From JAOTWJ01 sp036398175 (GTDB lineage Bacteria; Gemmatimonadota; Gemmatimonadetes; Gemmatimonadales; GWC2-71-9): a stretch of 64,000 nucleotides of DNA. The notes under the pieces were generated by a model. That model was not told where the DNA came from, searched no databases, and was given only the letters and a program-made list of their open reading frames with translations. This document shows, one piece after another, positions 34,491 through 42,939 of this stretch (its first letter is position 1; each line of letters starts with the position of its first letter). The DNA is taken from assembly GCA_036398175.1 (NCBI GenBank), contig DASWHL010000064.1:1-64000 (forward strand). Reading direction: 5' to 3'. The position numbers and the translations under genes were made by a program.

Positions 34491-36194
34491 ATGCGTCCCG
34501 TTCCATCCGCGATCCTCTGTGTCACGCTGGCGCTGCTGCCGGCCTGCGGCCCCCACTACGATGTGATCATTCGTCACGGCACCGTCTACGACGGGACCGG
34601 GAGTCCGGGTGTCGTGGCCGACGTGGCCATCGCCGGGGACTCGATCGCCGCGATCGGCGACCTGGCCGCGGCGCGCGGCAGGCTCGAGGTGGACGCGACC
34701 GGCCTGGCCGTGGCCCCGGGCTTCATCAACATGCTGAGCTGGGCCACCGAGAGCCTGCTGGCGGACGGCCGCTCGCAGAGCGACATCCGCCAGGGCGTGA
34801 CGCTCGAGGTCTTTGGCGAAGGGTGGTCCATGGGACCGCTCACCGACGCCATGAAGGCCGAAATGCGGGAGCAGCAGGGCGACATCACGTTCGAGGTCGC
34901 GTGGACGACGCTGGGCGAATACCTCGAGCACCTCGAGCGGCGGGGCGTAGCCACGAATGTCGCCTCGTTCGTGGGCGCCACGACGGTGCGGATTCACGAG
35001 CTGGGCTACGCCAACCGCCCGCCGACGGACGCCGAGCTGGCGCGGATGGAGGCCCTCGTCGGGCAGGCCATGGAGGAAGGCGCGCTGGGCGTGGGCTCGT
35101 CGCTCATCTACGCCCCGGCGTTCTACGCCGGCACACCGGAGCTGATCGCGCTGACCCGCGCCGCCGGCGCGCACGGCGGGTCGTACATCTCGCACATCCG
35201 GAGCGAGGGCAACCGCCTCCTCGAGTCCGTGAACGAGTTCCTCACGATCGCCCGCGAGGCCGGCGTGCCCGCCGAGATCTACCATCTGAAGGCGGCCGGC
35301 GAAGCCAACTGGCCCAAGATGGACTCGGTGATCGCCATGGTCGAGCGCGCCCGGGCCGCGGGCATGGCCATCACCGCGGACATGTACACGTACCCGGCCG
35401 GCGCCACGGGGCTCGACGCGGCCATGCCGCCCGCGGTCCAGGAGGGAGGACTCGACGCGTGGGTGGCCCGGCTCACGGACCCGGCCGTCCGGCGCCGCGT
35501 GGGCCGCGAGATGCGCACGCCCACCGATGCCTGGGAGAACCTCTTCATGGCCGCCGGATCCCCCGACCGTGTATTGCTCGTCGAATTCCGGCAGGATTCC
35601 CTCAAGTACCTCACCGGCAAGACGCTGGCCGAGGTGGCGGCGCTGCGCGGCACCACCCCTGAAGAGACCGCGATGGACCTCGTGGTGGCCGACCACAGTC
35701 GCGTCGGGACCGTGTACTTCCTGATGTCGGAGGACAATATCCGGAAGCAGCTGCGCCTGCCGTGGGTGAGCCTGGGATCGGACGCGGGCTCGCTCGCCAC
35801 GGAGGGCGTGTTCCTGGAATCCAACCCGCACCCGCGGGCGTACGGGAACTTCGCACGCGTGCTGGGCCGCTACGTGCGCGACGAGCGGCTGCTGTCGCTC
35901 GAGGAGGCCGTCCGGCGCATGACGTCCCTCCCCGCCACGAATCTCGGGCTGCGGCGCCGCGGCCGCCTGGAGCCGGGGTATTTCGCGGACGTGGTGGTAT
36001 TCGAGCCGGCCACAGTGCAAGATCATGCGACGTTCGAGCGGCCGCACCAGTACGCCACCGGCGTTCTCCACGTGTTCGTGAACGGCGCGCGCGTGCTGGC
36101 CGACGGCGAGCACACCGGGGCGCTGCCCGGCCGCGTCGTCCGCGGGCCGGGTTGGACAGGGTGGACCACGGAAGGAGCGCAATCGGATGAGTAA
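34491..36194 (+). CDS. D-aminoacylase-like amidohydrolase lipoprotein lacking the usual HxH metal site
   Basis: 567 residues. The lipobox LPAC follows a short signal. The fold matches N-acyl-D-amino-acid deacylases (YDVIIRHGTVYDGTGSPGVVADVAIAGDSIAAIG ... GLAVAPGFI). After APGFI the canonical D-x-H-x-H is replaced by NMLSWA, and the metal-bridging cysteine region reads VFGEGWSMG. The later histidines (SYISHIRSE, IYHLKAAG) and aspartate (LGSDAGS) remain. Activity may therefore use one metal or differ. ATG 34491 has GAGG 7 nt upstream. The stop overlaps the next small gene by 8 nt. Confidence 0.88.
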   Translation: MRPVPSAILCVTLALLPACGPHYDVIIRHGTVYDGTGSPGVVADVAIAGDSIAAIGDLAAARGRLEVDATGLAVAPGFINMLSWATESLLADGRSQSDIRQGVTLEVFGEGWSMGPLTDAMKAEMREQQGDITFEVAWTTLGEYLEHLERRGVATNVASFVGATTVRIHELGYANRPPTDAELARMEALVGQAMEEGALGVGSSLIYAPAFYAGTPELIALTRAAGAHGGSYISHIRSEGNRLLESVNEFLTIAREAGVPAEIYHLKAAGEANWPKMDSVIAMVERARAAGMAITADMYTYPAGATGLDAAMPPAVQEGGLDAWVARLTDPAVRRRVGREMRTPTDAWENLFMAAGSPDRVLLVEFRQDSLKYLTGKTLAEVAALRGTTPEETAMDLVVADHSRVGTVYFLMSEDNIRKQLRLPWVSLGSDAGSLATEGVFLESNPHPRAYGNFARVLGRYVRDERLLSLEEAVRRMTSLPATNLGLRRRGRLEPGYFADVVVFEPATVQDHATFERPHQYATGVLHVFVNGARVLADGEHTGALPGRVVRGPGWTGWTTEGAQSDE

Positions 36195-36360
36195 ACCAGA
36201 GGATCGCCGCCGCGGCGGTGACCGCCGCAAGTCCCCCGTGCGGCAAGTTGATCGGCGTCAGCGGGACGTGCCGGTCACGGTGGATCGCCGTTCCGGCAAG
36301 GACCGGCGGGCCACCGACCGTCGCGGCGGGCCGGACCGGCGGCGTAAGGGCGGGCCGTAG
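36187..36360 (+). CDS. 57-residue arginine-rich DRR-repeat microprotein
   Basis: It starts at ATG 36187, eight nt inside the amidohydrolase gene (ATGAGTAA overlap), and ends at TAG 36360. The product is built of repeated (D)RR units (EDRRRGGDRRKSP, VDRRQRD, VDRRSGKDRRATDRRGGPDRRRKGGP), is strongly basic and probably unstructured. Similar DRR/ERR repeats occur inside the DUF4388 protein near 1.3 kb. Coupled translation with the amidohydrolase is likely. Nucleic-acid or phospholipid binding is possible from charge; nothing specific is known. Confidence 0.7.
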   Translation: MSKPEDRRRGGDRRKSPVRQVDRRQRDVPVTVDRRSGKDRRATDRRGGPDRRRKGGP

Positions 36361-36447
36361 TCGGGTCACGCGCAGGGGACGACCGGATCACGGAGGTCGG
36401 CTACGTTCCGCCCCGTGGTTACCGTCCCCTTCCGACACGGAGAGTCC

Positions 36448-37632
36448 ATGCGGGCACGAGTGCTGGCGGTTGGTCTCGTGGCGCTTCTCACGGCGGCGGC
36501 GCCGAAGCCCGCCGCCGCTCAGCAAACTCGCGCCGATACGGCGGAAGTGCTCGTGGCGGCCGCGCGGCGGCTCGCCGCCGAGGGCGAGCGAGACATCGCC
36601 GCCCACCTGCTCCGCTACATCATCCGGTGGTACGGCGACACGCCCATCGCGCAGGAGGCCGCCCGCGAGCTGACCCGCACGGACCGCGCGCGCGCGGCGG
36701 GCGGCGGACGCATCGGGTTTGTCGTCACCAACACGCTGTTCGGGACCTGGCTGGGAGTGGCGCTTCCCGCCGCGTTCGAAGCGAATGATCCCACGCCCTA
36801 CGGCGTGGGGCTCATCGCGGGACCGGGCCTCGGGCTGCTCGGGTCCCTGATGTACACCAAGTCCTACCCCATCACCAGCGGCCAGACCGCCGCGTACCGG
36901 TGGAGCCTGATCTGGCTGTCGTGGCAGGCGTATCTCCTGCGGGAGCTGACCGGGATCGGCACACGAGAGACGTGCTTTTCGGACGGCGCTGGAGGAGAGT
37001 ACTGCTATGACGAGACGTCCACCGGCGCGCGCTTCGGGGCCCTCGTGGCCGGTGGCGCGGCGGGCATCGGGGCCGGTCTCGCGCTCACCCGCCTCAACCT
37101 GCCGGCGGGCGACGTTGCCCTCGTGCAGGACGCCTCCGCCTGGGGAACCGCCCTCGGGGGCGCGCTTTCCATTCTCACCGCGCCGAATGGGGATCCGAGC
37201 GACAACGCGGTGTTCGGGTGGATGGCGGCCGCCGGCAACGGCATGCTGCTCGGCGCGATTCCCCTCGCGCGCGCCTGGCGCCCCTCGGTCGGCCGGGTGC
37301 GTCTGATCACGATTTCCGGAATCGCGGGGAGCCTCGTTGGCCTCGGGATTGATCTGATCGGCGACGTGGATGACGAGAAGGCGGTCGTGGCCATCCCCAC
37401 CGTGGGAGCCGCGATTGGGCTCGTCGCCGGCACCCTTCTGACGGCGCGCCGCACCTTCGACCGCACCGAGGCGTCCGTACCGGTGGACGGGGGCGCGCTG
37501 GTCCAGCTCGGGCGCGACGCCGGCATCGGGGTGCCACTCCCGGAACCCCGCATCCTGCCCACGCTGACGCCGGACGGGCGGGTCGGCCGGCGACCCGCCA
37601 TGGGATTCCGGATTGCCGAGTTGCGATTCTAG
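36448..37632 (+). CDS. Signal-peptide-bearing multi-pass membrane protein of unknown function
   Basis: 394 residues. MRARVLAVGLVALLTAAAPKPAAAQ is a signal peptide, and GGAG lies 5 nt before ATG. A short helical region (~30-85, DIAAHLLRYIIRWYGDTPIAQEAARELT) looks TPR-like. The remainder holds several glycine-rich hydrophobic segments (FGALVAGGAAGIGAGLAL, FGWMAAAGNGMLLGAIPLA, ISGIAGSLVGLGIDLIGD, VVAIPTVGAAIGLVAGTLL). These may form membrane helices or, given the signal peptide, a barrel. I do not recognise the family. Confidence 0.72.
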   Translation: MRARVLAVGLVALLTAAAPKPAAAQQTRADTAEVLVAAARRLAAEGERDIAAHLLRYIIRWYGDTPIAQEAARELTRTDRARAAGGGRIGFVVTNTLFGTWLGVALPAAFEANDPTPYGVGLIAGPGLGLLGSLMYTKSYPITSGQTAAYRWSLIWLSWQAYLLRELTGIGTRETCFSDGAGGEYCYDETSTGARFGALVAGGAAGIGAGLALTRLNLPAGDVALVQDASAWGTALGGALSILTAPNGDPSDNAVFGWMAAAGNGMLLGAIPLARAWRPSVGRVRLITISGIAGSLVGLGIDLIGDVDDEKAVVAIPTVGAAIGLVAGTLLTARRTFDRTEASVPVDGGALVQLGRDAGIGVPLPEPRILPTLTPDGRVGRRPAMGFRIAELRF

Positions 37633-37673
37633 GGGGTGCCGGGCGACGGCCCGCACGGGGAGGATTCAGCGAG

Positions 37674-37746
<73 letters not shown>

Positions 37747-37812
37747 GGGGGTGCGAAAGTATAACCGCGGAGCGATGGGACTGGCAGTCTCCCGGGGGTG
37801 GGGCGCGCCGCC

Positions 37813-38292
37813 TTACGCGGGGGCCGGCGGATCCGACGCCTCCGGCACCGCCAGCCGGGCCGCGAGTTCCGGCGCGTCCGGGTAGCGCGCCAGGGCGTCG
37901 TCGAGGACGGCGCGGGCTCGCGCGGGGTCTTTGCGGATCGTGCGGTAGATCTCCTCGAGGCGCAGGGCCGCCTGGATGTGCACGGAGCGGGACGTGGTTC
38001 GCGCCAGGTGGCTCTCGAGCAACCGGATCGTGTCGTCGAGTGTCGGCCGGATGTTGGGCGGCGCCTCGCCCGTGCCCTCGGTGAGCGTCCGGAATCCCCA
38101 CGCCGCACCCGGGCCGATGATCCGGTTCCAGAGCACGTCCCAGAACGTCCACAGGATGCCGAACGTCCCGGCCGCGACCAGGAACCGTCCCTCGCGGGTC
38201 AGGAGCCCCAGCGCGCCGAACACGACGGTCGCGGTGGCAAACACGCCCCGGACGATGGCTTCAGGTTGGGTCCAGCGGTCAGAGGAAGACAT
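37813..38292 (-). CDS. Small membrane protein with helical tail
   Basis: 159 residues. Two membrane helices lie near the N-terminus (IVRGVFATATVVFGALGLL and FLVAAGTFGILWTFWDVLW). The cytoplasmic tail (~85-150) is helical and TPR-like (LARTTSRSVHIQAALRLEEIYRTIRKDPARARAVLDDALARYPDAPELAARL). GAGG lies 5 nt upstream of ATG. No family is recognised. It is encoded 67 nt upstream of tRNA-Phe on the same strand. Confidence 0.75.
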   Translation of the reverse strand: MSSSDRWTQPEAIVRGVFATATVVFGALGLLTREGRFLVAAGTFGILWTFWDVLWNRIIGPGAAWGFRTLTEGTGEAPPNIRPTLDDTIRLLESHLARTTSRSVHIQAALRLEEIYRTIRKDPARARAVLDDALARYPDAPELAARLAVPEASDPPAPA

Positions 38293-38384
38293 CCCGGCCT
38301 CGTCCTCGCGGCGTGAGGGCTGACGCGTTTATTTACGGGCGGAATGACGGACATGCAACAGCGCTTGCCGGCGCGGGCCCCCGC

Positions 38385-39428
38385 GTGCGGGTAGTCGTCG
38401 TGGGCGGAGGTCTGGCTGGACTGGCCGCGGCCCTCGATCTCGCCGAGGCCGGGGCCGACGTCGTCCTCCTCGAGGCCGGCGACCGGTTCGGCGGGCAGGT
38501 ACGCACGACGCGCGAGCGCGGGTTCCTCATCGAGGAGGGGGCCGACGGGTTCACCTCGGAGCAGCCCGGAGTCCTGGCGCTGCTGCGCCACCTGCGCCTG
38601 GACGACGAGATCATCGCGCCCGAGTCGCTCCCGAGCCTGGTGCTCGACGTTCCGGGTCGTCTCCGCGACGGTGCGTCCCCGGCGCCTACGGTCTCGCCGC
38701 GGACGCTCCGCCACGGCATGGCGACGCTCGTCCAGCGCATGACCAGGCGGCTCGAGCGCAAGGCGGATCTGCGGGTCGGGAGCGCGGCCGTGGCCGTGAC
38801 GCGGACGCGCCCCGGGTGGACCATCTACCCGGAGCTGGGCGCGGCGCTGGTCGTGGACGCGGTGGTGCTGGCCCTGCCCGCGCGGCCCGCCGCGTGGCTG
38901 GTGCACCCGGTGTCGCCCGACGCGGGTCGGGCGCTGGCGGGGCTCGGTACGCGACCCGTCGTCACGGTCTCCGCGGCGTACCCGCGCGCCACCGTCAGTC
39001 ATCCGCTCTCCGCCTCGGGGTTCTCGGTCCCGCAGGAGCAGGGCGGCTTTGGCATCGAGCGGTGCGCGTTCGTGTCGTCCGTGCTGCGGGGCCGGGCGCC
39101 CGCGGATTGGGTGCTGCTGCGGACCGTCATGCGGCCGGGGCGGGGCGAGCTGATCGGGACGACGGACGAGGGGTGGGCCGAGCTCGTGCACGAGATCCTG
39201 AGCCCCGCCCTTGGACTCGGGGAGCCGCCGGCCGCCGTCTGGGTGGCGCGGTGGGCGGACGCCATCCCGGTGCTCGGCGACCGCTACGCGTCCCTGGTGG
39301 CCGAAGCGCGCACGGGCCTCCGGGCGCTGGGCCGGATCGAGCTGGCCAGCACCGCGTATCACGGCCAGGGTCTCGATGCCGCCCTGGACTCCGGCCGCGG
39401 CGCGGCGCGGCGACTGCTCGCTGAATGA
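38385..39428 (+). CDS. hemG: HemG/protoporphyrinogen-oxidase-like flavoprotein, unusually short
   Basis: 347 residues. The FAD Rossmann motif opens the protein (VRVVVVGGGLAGLAAALDLAEAGADVVLLEAGDRFGGQ), followed by LIEEGADGF. The middle has TLRHGMATLVQRMTRRL, and the C-terminus keeps TAYHGQGLDAALDSGRGAA. Relative to oxygen-dependent enzymes of ~450-470 residues, roughly 100 residues between VLDVPGRL and TLRHGM are missing, the part that normally forms the substrate/membrane domain. It may be active on another substrate or decayed. GTG 38313 could add 24 residues. The stop overlaps the next gene (ATGA). Confidence 0.78.
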   Translation: MRVVVVGGGLAGLAAALDLAEAGADVVLLEAGDRFGGQVRTTRERGFLIEEGADGFTSEQPGVLALLRHLRLDDEIIAPESLPSLVLDVPGRLRDGASPAPTVSPRTLRHGMATLVQRMTRRLERKADLRVGSAAVAVTRTRPGWTIYPELGAALVVDAVVLALPARPAAWLVHPVSPDAGRALAGLGTRPVVTVSAAYPRATVSHPLSASGFSVPQEQGGFGIERCAFVSSVLRGRAPADWVLLRTVMRPGRGELIGTTDEGWAELVHEILSPALGLGEPPAAVWVARWADAIPVLGDRYASLVAEARTGLRALGRIELASTAYHGQGLDAALDSGRGAARRLLAE

Positions 39429-40087
39429 CGACCTTCCCCACCTTCCGCGGCTGCGTCCTTGGGCTCCTCTCGGCGCTGGCGCCGGCCGCGCCCGCCCGCG
39501 CGCAGGCGCTGGCCGACGTGTGTCGGCCGGTCGAGCAGCCCGCCGCCGGCGGTTGGGCCCGGTACCGCCTGCGGGGCGCGGGTGATTCCACGGAAACGCG
39601 GCTGGCCATCGTGGGGGCCGCCTCGTGGAGCGGTGCCGCGCACGTGTGGCAGGAGGCGCTCATCCCCACGCCCGCCGGGGAAGCCGTCATCCAGACCCTG
39701 GTCCCGGCCAATCCCTACGACCCCACGACGGTCCGTCGCGCCATCCTGCGGGCGCCGGGCGGGGATCCCGTGGAGGTGCCGGCCTCGGCGCTCGCGGCCA
39801 TGCGGCAACGCGCCCAGGCCACGGCGGTGCTCGACGCCTGCCGGACCGGTCAGGCCGTCGAGTGGGAAACCCTGGACGTGCCCGCGGGCCGTCTGCGGGC
39901 CATGCACGTCCGGTACGAGCGCGATGGACGCACGGCAGATGTCTGGCTGGCCCCGGCCGTGCCGTTCGCCCTGGTCCGCTCGGTCGTCGTGGGCGCGGGC
40001 GGCACCGATTCGATCGAGCTGGTACTGATCGCGCACGGCCGCGACGCCGTGCCCACGGTCCCCCTCCCTCCGGGGTCGCGGCCATGA
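39425..40087 (+). CDS. Secreted protein of unknown function
   Basis: 220 residues with a signal peptide (GLLSALAPAAPARAQ). The mature part is beta-rich (GWARYRLRGAGDSTETRLAIVG, EWETLDVPAGRLRAMHVRYERDGRTADVWLAPAVPFALVRSVVV) and resembles secreted DUF-type proteins related to lipoprotein-carrier folds. It has two cysteines. It overlaps hemG and upp by 4 nt on either side, so it is translated within that operon. Confidence 0.75.
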   Translation: MTTFPTFRGCVLGLLSALAPAAPARAQALADVCRPVEQPAAGGWARYRLRGAGDSTETRLAIVGAASWSGAAHVWQEALIPTPAGEAVIQTLVPANPYDPTTVRRAILRAPGGDPVEVPASALAAMRQRAQATAVLDACRTGQAVEWETLDVPAGRLRAMHVRYERDGRTADVWLAPAVPFALVRSVVVGAGGTDSIELVLIAHGRDAVPTVPLPPGSRP

Positions 40088-40728
40088 GCGCGCACGACTT
40101 CGCCAACCTGCACGTGGTCCATCACCCGCTCGTGCGCCACAAGCTGACGCGCCTCCGGGACCGGCACACGGGCACGCGGGACTTCAAAGCGCTCGTGAGC
40201 GAGTTGTCCATGCTCATGGCGTACGAGGCCACGAAGGACCTCGAGCTGGACGCCGTGGAGGTGGAGACTCCCCTCGAGCGCACCGTCGGCGCGCACCTGG
40301 CCGGGAAGAAGCTGGCCCTCGTGCCGATCCTTCGCGCCGGCCTCGGCATGGTTGACGGCATCACCCAACTCGTGCCACACGCCCGCGTCGGGCACATCGG
40401 CATGTACCGGGACGAGCGCACGCTCGAGCCGGTGGACTACTACTTCAAGATCCCCGGCGCCGAAGACGGCCGGCTCTTCCTCGTGCTCGACCCGATGCTC
40501 GCCACCGGCGGCTCGGCCGTCCAAGCCATGTCCGCGCTCAAGCACGCCGGCGTCACCCGTGTCCGGCTGATCTGCCTCATCGCGGCGCCCGAAGGCGTGC
40601 GCCGCATGCTCGAAACCCATCCCGACGTGCCCATCCACACCGCCGCCCTCGACCGGGGCCTCGACGAACGCGGCTTCATCCGTCCGGGCCTTGGCGACGC
40701 CGGTGACCGGCTGTTCGGCACCCTGTGA
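40084..40728 (+). CDS. upp: Uracil phosphoribosyltransferase
   Basis: 214 residues. It makes UMP from uracil and PRPP in pyrimidine salvage. Hallmarks are VHHPLVRHKLTRLRD, VPILRAGLGMVDG, the PRPP loop LVLDPMLATGGSA and the uracil site near the C-terminus (GFIRPGLGDAGDRLFGT). Length and motifs are full family standard. ATGA overlap upstream and GTGA overlap downstream place it mid-operon. Confidence 0.98.
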   Translation: MSAHDFANLHVVHHPLVRHKLTRLRDRHTGTRDFKALVSELSMLMAYEATKDLELDAVEVETPLERTVGAHLAGKKLALVPILRAGLGMVDGITQLVPHARVGHIGMYRDERTLEPVDYYFKIPGAEDGRLFLVLDPMLATGGSAVQAMSALKHAGVTRVRLICLIAAPEGVRRMLETHPDVPIHTAALDRGLDERGFIRPGLGDAGDRLFGTL

Positions 40729-40907
40729 GTTCTCTCATGCGACAGTACGACGTGGTGGTTCTCCGGCTCACGACGCGCGCCCGCTCCGACGAAGAGGCGC
40801 TGGCCGATCTGCTCAACGAGCGCGCGCGCGGCGGCTGGCTTTTCCACTCGATCACCGCCCTCGCCCCCACCCGCGCCGTCGTCGTGTTCTCGCGGGATGC
40901 CGCGTGA
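40725..40907 (+). CDS. DUF4177-like small protein
   Basis: 60 residues from the GTG overlapping the upp stop (an ATG at 40737 would remove four). The pattern YDVVVLRL ... LLNERARGGWLFHSITALAPTRAVVVFSRD matches DUF4177, a small alpha/beta protein of unknown role in which a conserved Gly-Trp follows the helix. It overlaps the NUDIX gene by 4 nt. Confidence 0.82.
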   Translation: MSSLMRQYDVVVLRLTTRARSDEEALADLLNERARGGWLFHSITALAPTRAVVVFSRDAA

Positions 40908-41455
40908 CGGATACCAGGACGCTCGCCACGCGGCGGGCCTGGACCGGACGTCTCCTGCAGGTAGACATTGACCGCATCCGGACCCCGAACGGCACCGAGC
41001 TCGAGCTGGAGATGATCCGGCACCCGGGGGCGGCCGCCGTCGTGCCGCTGCTGTCCGGCGAGGATGCCGCCGACCCCACCGTGCTCCTGATCCGGCAGTA
41101 CCGCCATGCGGCCGGGGGCATGGTGTGGGAGGTCCCGGCCGGCGTCCTCGAACCCGGGGAAGGACCGGAAGCCTGTGCCCGGCGCGAGCTGCGAGAGGAA
41201 ACCGGTGCCGAGGCCGATCGGATCGAGCACTTGACCACGGTCTTCACCACCCCCGGGTTTACCGACGAGCAGATCCACATCTTCCTGGCCACGGGAATTC
41301 GCGGTGGGACTGCCACCCCCAACGCCGATGAGTTGATCGAGACCGCCGCCGTCCCGATGTCCCAAGCCCTCGGGATGGTCCGCGATGGGGCGATTCGGGA
41401 TGGCAAGACGGTGGTGGCGCTGCTTTTCGTGGCAGGGTTCCGGCTCAACCGGTAG
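40904..41455 (+). CDS. NUDIX hydrolase, ADP-ribose pyrophosphatase-like
   Basis: 183 residues from GTG. The Nudix box is complete (GVLEPGEGPEACARRELREETGA, GX5EX7REUXEEXGU). Upstream VWEVPAG and RQYRHA and downstream TPGFTDEQIHIFLA match the ADP-ribose/nucleoside-diphosphate-sugar pyrophosphatase branch. It likely hydrolyses ADP-ribose or a similar nucleotide sugar. It is the last gene of the hemG-upp run. Confidence 0.95.
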   Translation: MTDTRTLATRRAWTGRLLQVDIDRIRTPNGTELELEMIRHPGAAAVVPLLSGEDAADPTVLLIRQYRHAAGGMVWEVPAGVLEPGEGPEACARRELREETGAEADRIEHLTTVFTTPGFTDEQIHIFLATGIRGGTATPNADELIETAAVPMSQALGMVRDGAIRDGKTVVALLFVAGFRLNR

Positions 41456-41711
41456 ACCAACGCGTCCCCGAAAGGGGACACCGCGGAACCCCTGGAGAGG
41501 TCATCGGGTTTCCCAGAAGAGACGGTCGTCCCCGAGAGGCGGCCAGGCAAAGCCCCGGACCGTGAAACGTTTAGCCGGGCCCGGGCGTCCATCCAGTAGG
41601 AGCAGGGCGCAGGGTATGGTTGTTGCCCCGTTGCGGGGTCAGGGCGGTTCCTAGCGCCGGCCCTGAAGTCGAACCGCCATGGGGGGAAATGCGGGTCCCC
41701 GAGGAGCCATG
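41456..41711 (+). other. Structured spacer between the NUDIX and sigma-factor genes
   Basis: No coding sequence. It starts with GTCCCC-GAAA-GGGGAC at 41466-41481, a perfect stem with a GAAA tetraloop and a good candidate terminator for the preceding operon. A second stem GCCCCG...CGGGGTC lies near 41621-41642, and GCGGTTC...GAACCGC frames 41645-41681. GAGGAG at 41701-41706 serves the sigma-factor start. The folded leader could regulate the sigma factor. Confidence 0.6.
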
Positions 41712-42329
41712 ATGACGGTTGCCGCCGCTGCCTCACTCCGGCTCGCGCCGGATACCACCCGGTCGGATTCCGAGGTGGTTGCCGCGTATCTCGCGGGCGA
41801 CCGCCGGGCGTTCGACGTCCTGGTGGACCGATACCAGCGCCGGCTGCTCAACTTCGTCTACCGGACCATCGGCGACCGGGAGCGCGGCGAGGACCTCGTG
41901 CAGGAGGTCTTCATCCGGGTGCACCGCCATCTACACCGCTTCGATCAGTCCAAGAAGTTCTCGACCTGGATCTATACGATCGCCTCCAACCTGGCCAAGA
42001 ACGAGCTGCGCAACCGCAGCCGGAACCCGCTCGTCCTGTTCCAGGCCATCCGGAAGGACGACGACGCGGACCAGCGGCCGCTCCAGTTCGAGGATAAGCA
42101 CTCGCGGCCGGACGACCTCTTCCGCAAGCGGCATCTGCGGGAGCTGGTGGAGTGGGCCGTGGCCCAGCTGCCCGAGCATCACCGCATCGTGTTCGTGCTG
42201 CGGGAGCTGGAAGGAAAGACGTACGAGGAGATCGCCGAGATCACGGACTGCAACCTGGGAACGGTGAAAAGCCGTCTCAACCGGGCCCGCGCGCGGTTCG
42301 CCCAGATCATGGGCCCGTACGTGGATTAG
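41712..42329 (+). CDS. ECF-family RNA polymerase sigma factor
   Basis: 205 residues. Region 2 at ~22-95 (DSEVVAAYLAGDRRAFDVLVDRYQRRLLNFVYRTIGDRERGEDLVQEVFIRVHRH, then FSTWIYTIASNLAKNELR) and region 4 at ~145-200 (LPEHHRIVFVLRELEGKTYEEIAEITDCNLGTVKSRLNRARARF) are intact. ATG 41712 is preferred over 41709 because GAGGAG lies 5 nt upstream. A zinc-finger protein encoded 57 nt downstream is the likely anti-sigma partner. Confidence 0.96.
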   Translation: MTVAAAASLRLAPDTTRSDSEVVAAYLAGDRRAFDVLVDRYQRRLLNFVYRTIGDRERGEDLVQEVFIRVHRHLHRFDQSKKFSTWIYTIASNLAKNELRNRSRNPLVLFQAIRKDDDADQRPLQFEDKHSRPDDLFRKRHLRELVEWAVAQLPEHHRIVFVLRELEGKTYEEIAEITDCNLGTVKSRLNRARARFAQIMGPYVD

Positions 42330-42386
42330 GGTCTCCCCCGCAAATCGGGCTGGAACTCCCCCCCACCCCGGCGGTACAACTGCCCG

Positions 42387-42884
42387 GTGCCTTCCGACCG
42401 ACGCATGACCTGTGCTGAATTCCTGGAGTCGTACGCGGACTTCCGCGACGGGCTCGTGGGGGCCGCGGGCGTAGACCGGGCCGTGGAGGCCCACCTGGGC
42501 GAGTGCCTCCGCTGCCGGCGGCTGGCGCAGACCCTGACCCGGGGGCTCGCCCTGCTGCGCACCATGGAAGACGTGGAGCTGTCGGAACGGTTCCGGGACC
42601 GGCTCGCCGGCCGGCTGCGGGCCGAGGTGGCCATCGGGGATCCACTGGCACCCACGCACGCGGGGCTCGCGGCGGCGTTGCTCGTGGCCACGGCGCTGGG
42701 GCTGTTGGTGGTCGAAGGGGTGGTTCGCGACGCCGATGGGGCCGAGACACCCGTAGCGGCCGCGCCGGCCCCCGCCTTCCATCCGGCCCTCTCCAACGTC
42801 ACCCTGCCCGCCTTTGCCCACTCCACCCTGGAGTTCCACGGCGTGCACGCTCCGCTCGGCAGCTACGTGCTGTTCGGGCGCTAG
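42387..42884 (+). CDS. Zinc-finger anti-sigma-like membrane protein
   Basis: 165 residues from GTG (ATG 42405 is possible). The N-terminus has the anti-sigma zinc motif H-x3-C-x2-C in HLGECLRCRR. A membrane helix lies at ~90-112 (GLAAALLVATALGLLVVEGVV). A short periplasmic tail follows. It should hold the neighbouring ECF sigma factor at the membrane. TACAAC at 42375-42380 is exactly 6 nt before GTG, so it appears to have its own leaderless promoter as well as possible read-through from the sigma gene. Confidence 0.82.
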   Translation: MPSDRRMTCAEFLESYADFRDGLVGAAGVDRAVEAHLGECLRCRRLAQTLTRGLALLRTMEDVELSERFRDRLAGRLRAEVAIGDPLAPTHAGLAAALLVATALGLLVVEGVVRDADGAETPVAAAPAPAFHPALSNVTLPAFAHSTLEFHGVHAPLGSYVLFGR

Positions 42885-42939
42885 GGCGCGCGGCAGACTC
42901 ACTTTCTCTGGTCCCCGGCGACGGGTAACTTCCACAGAC

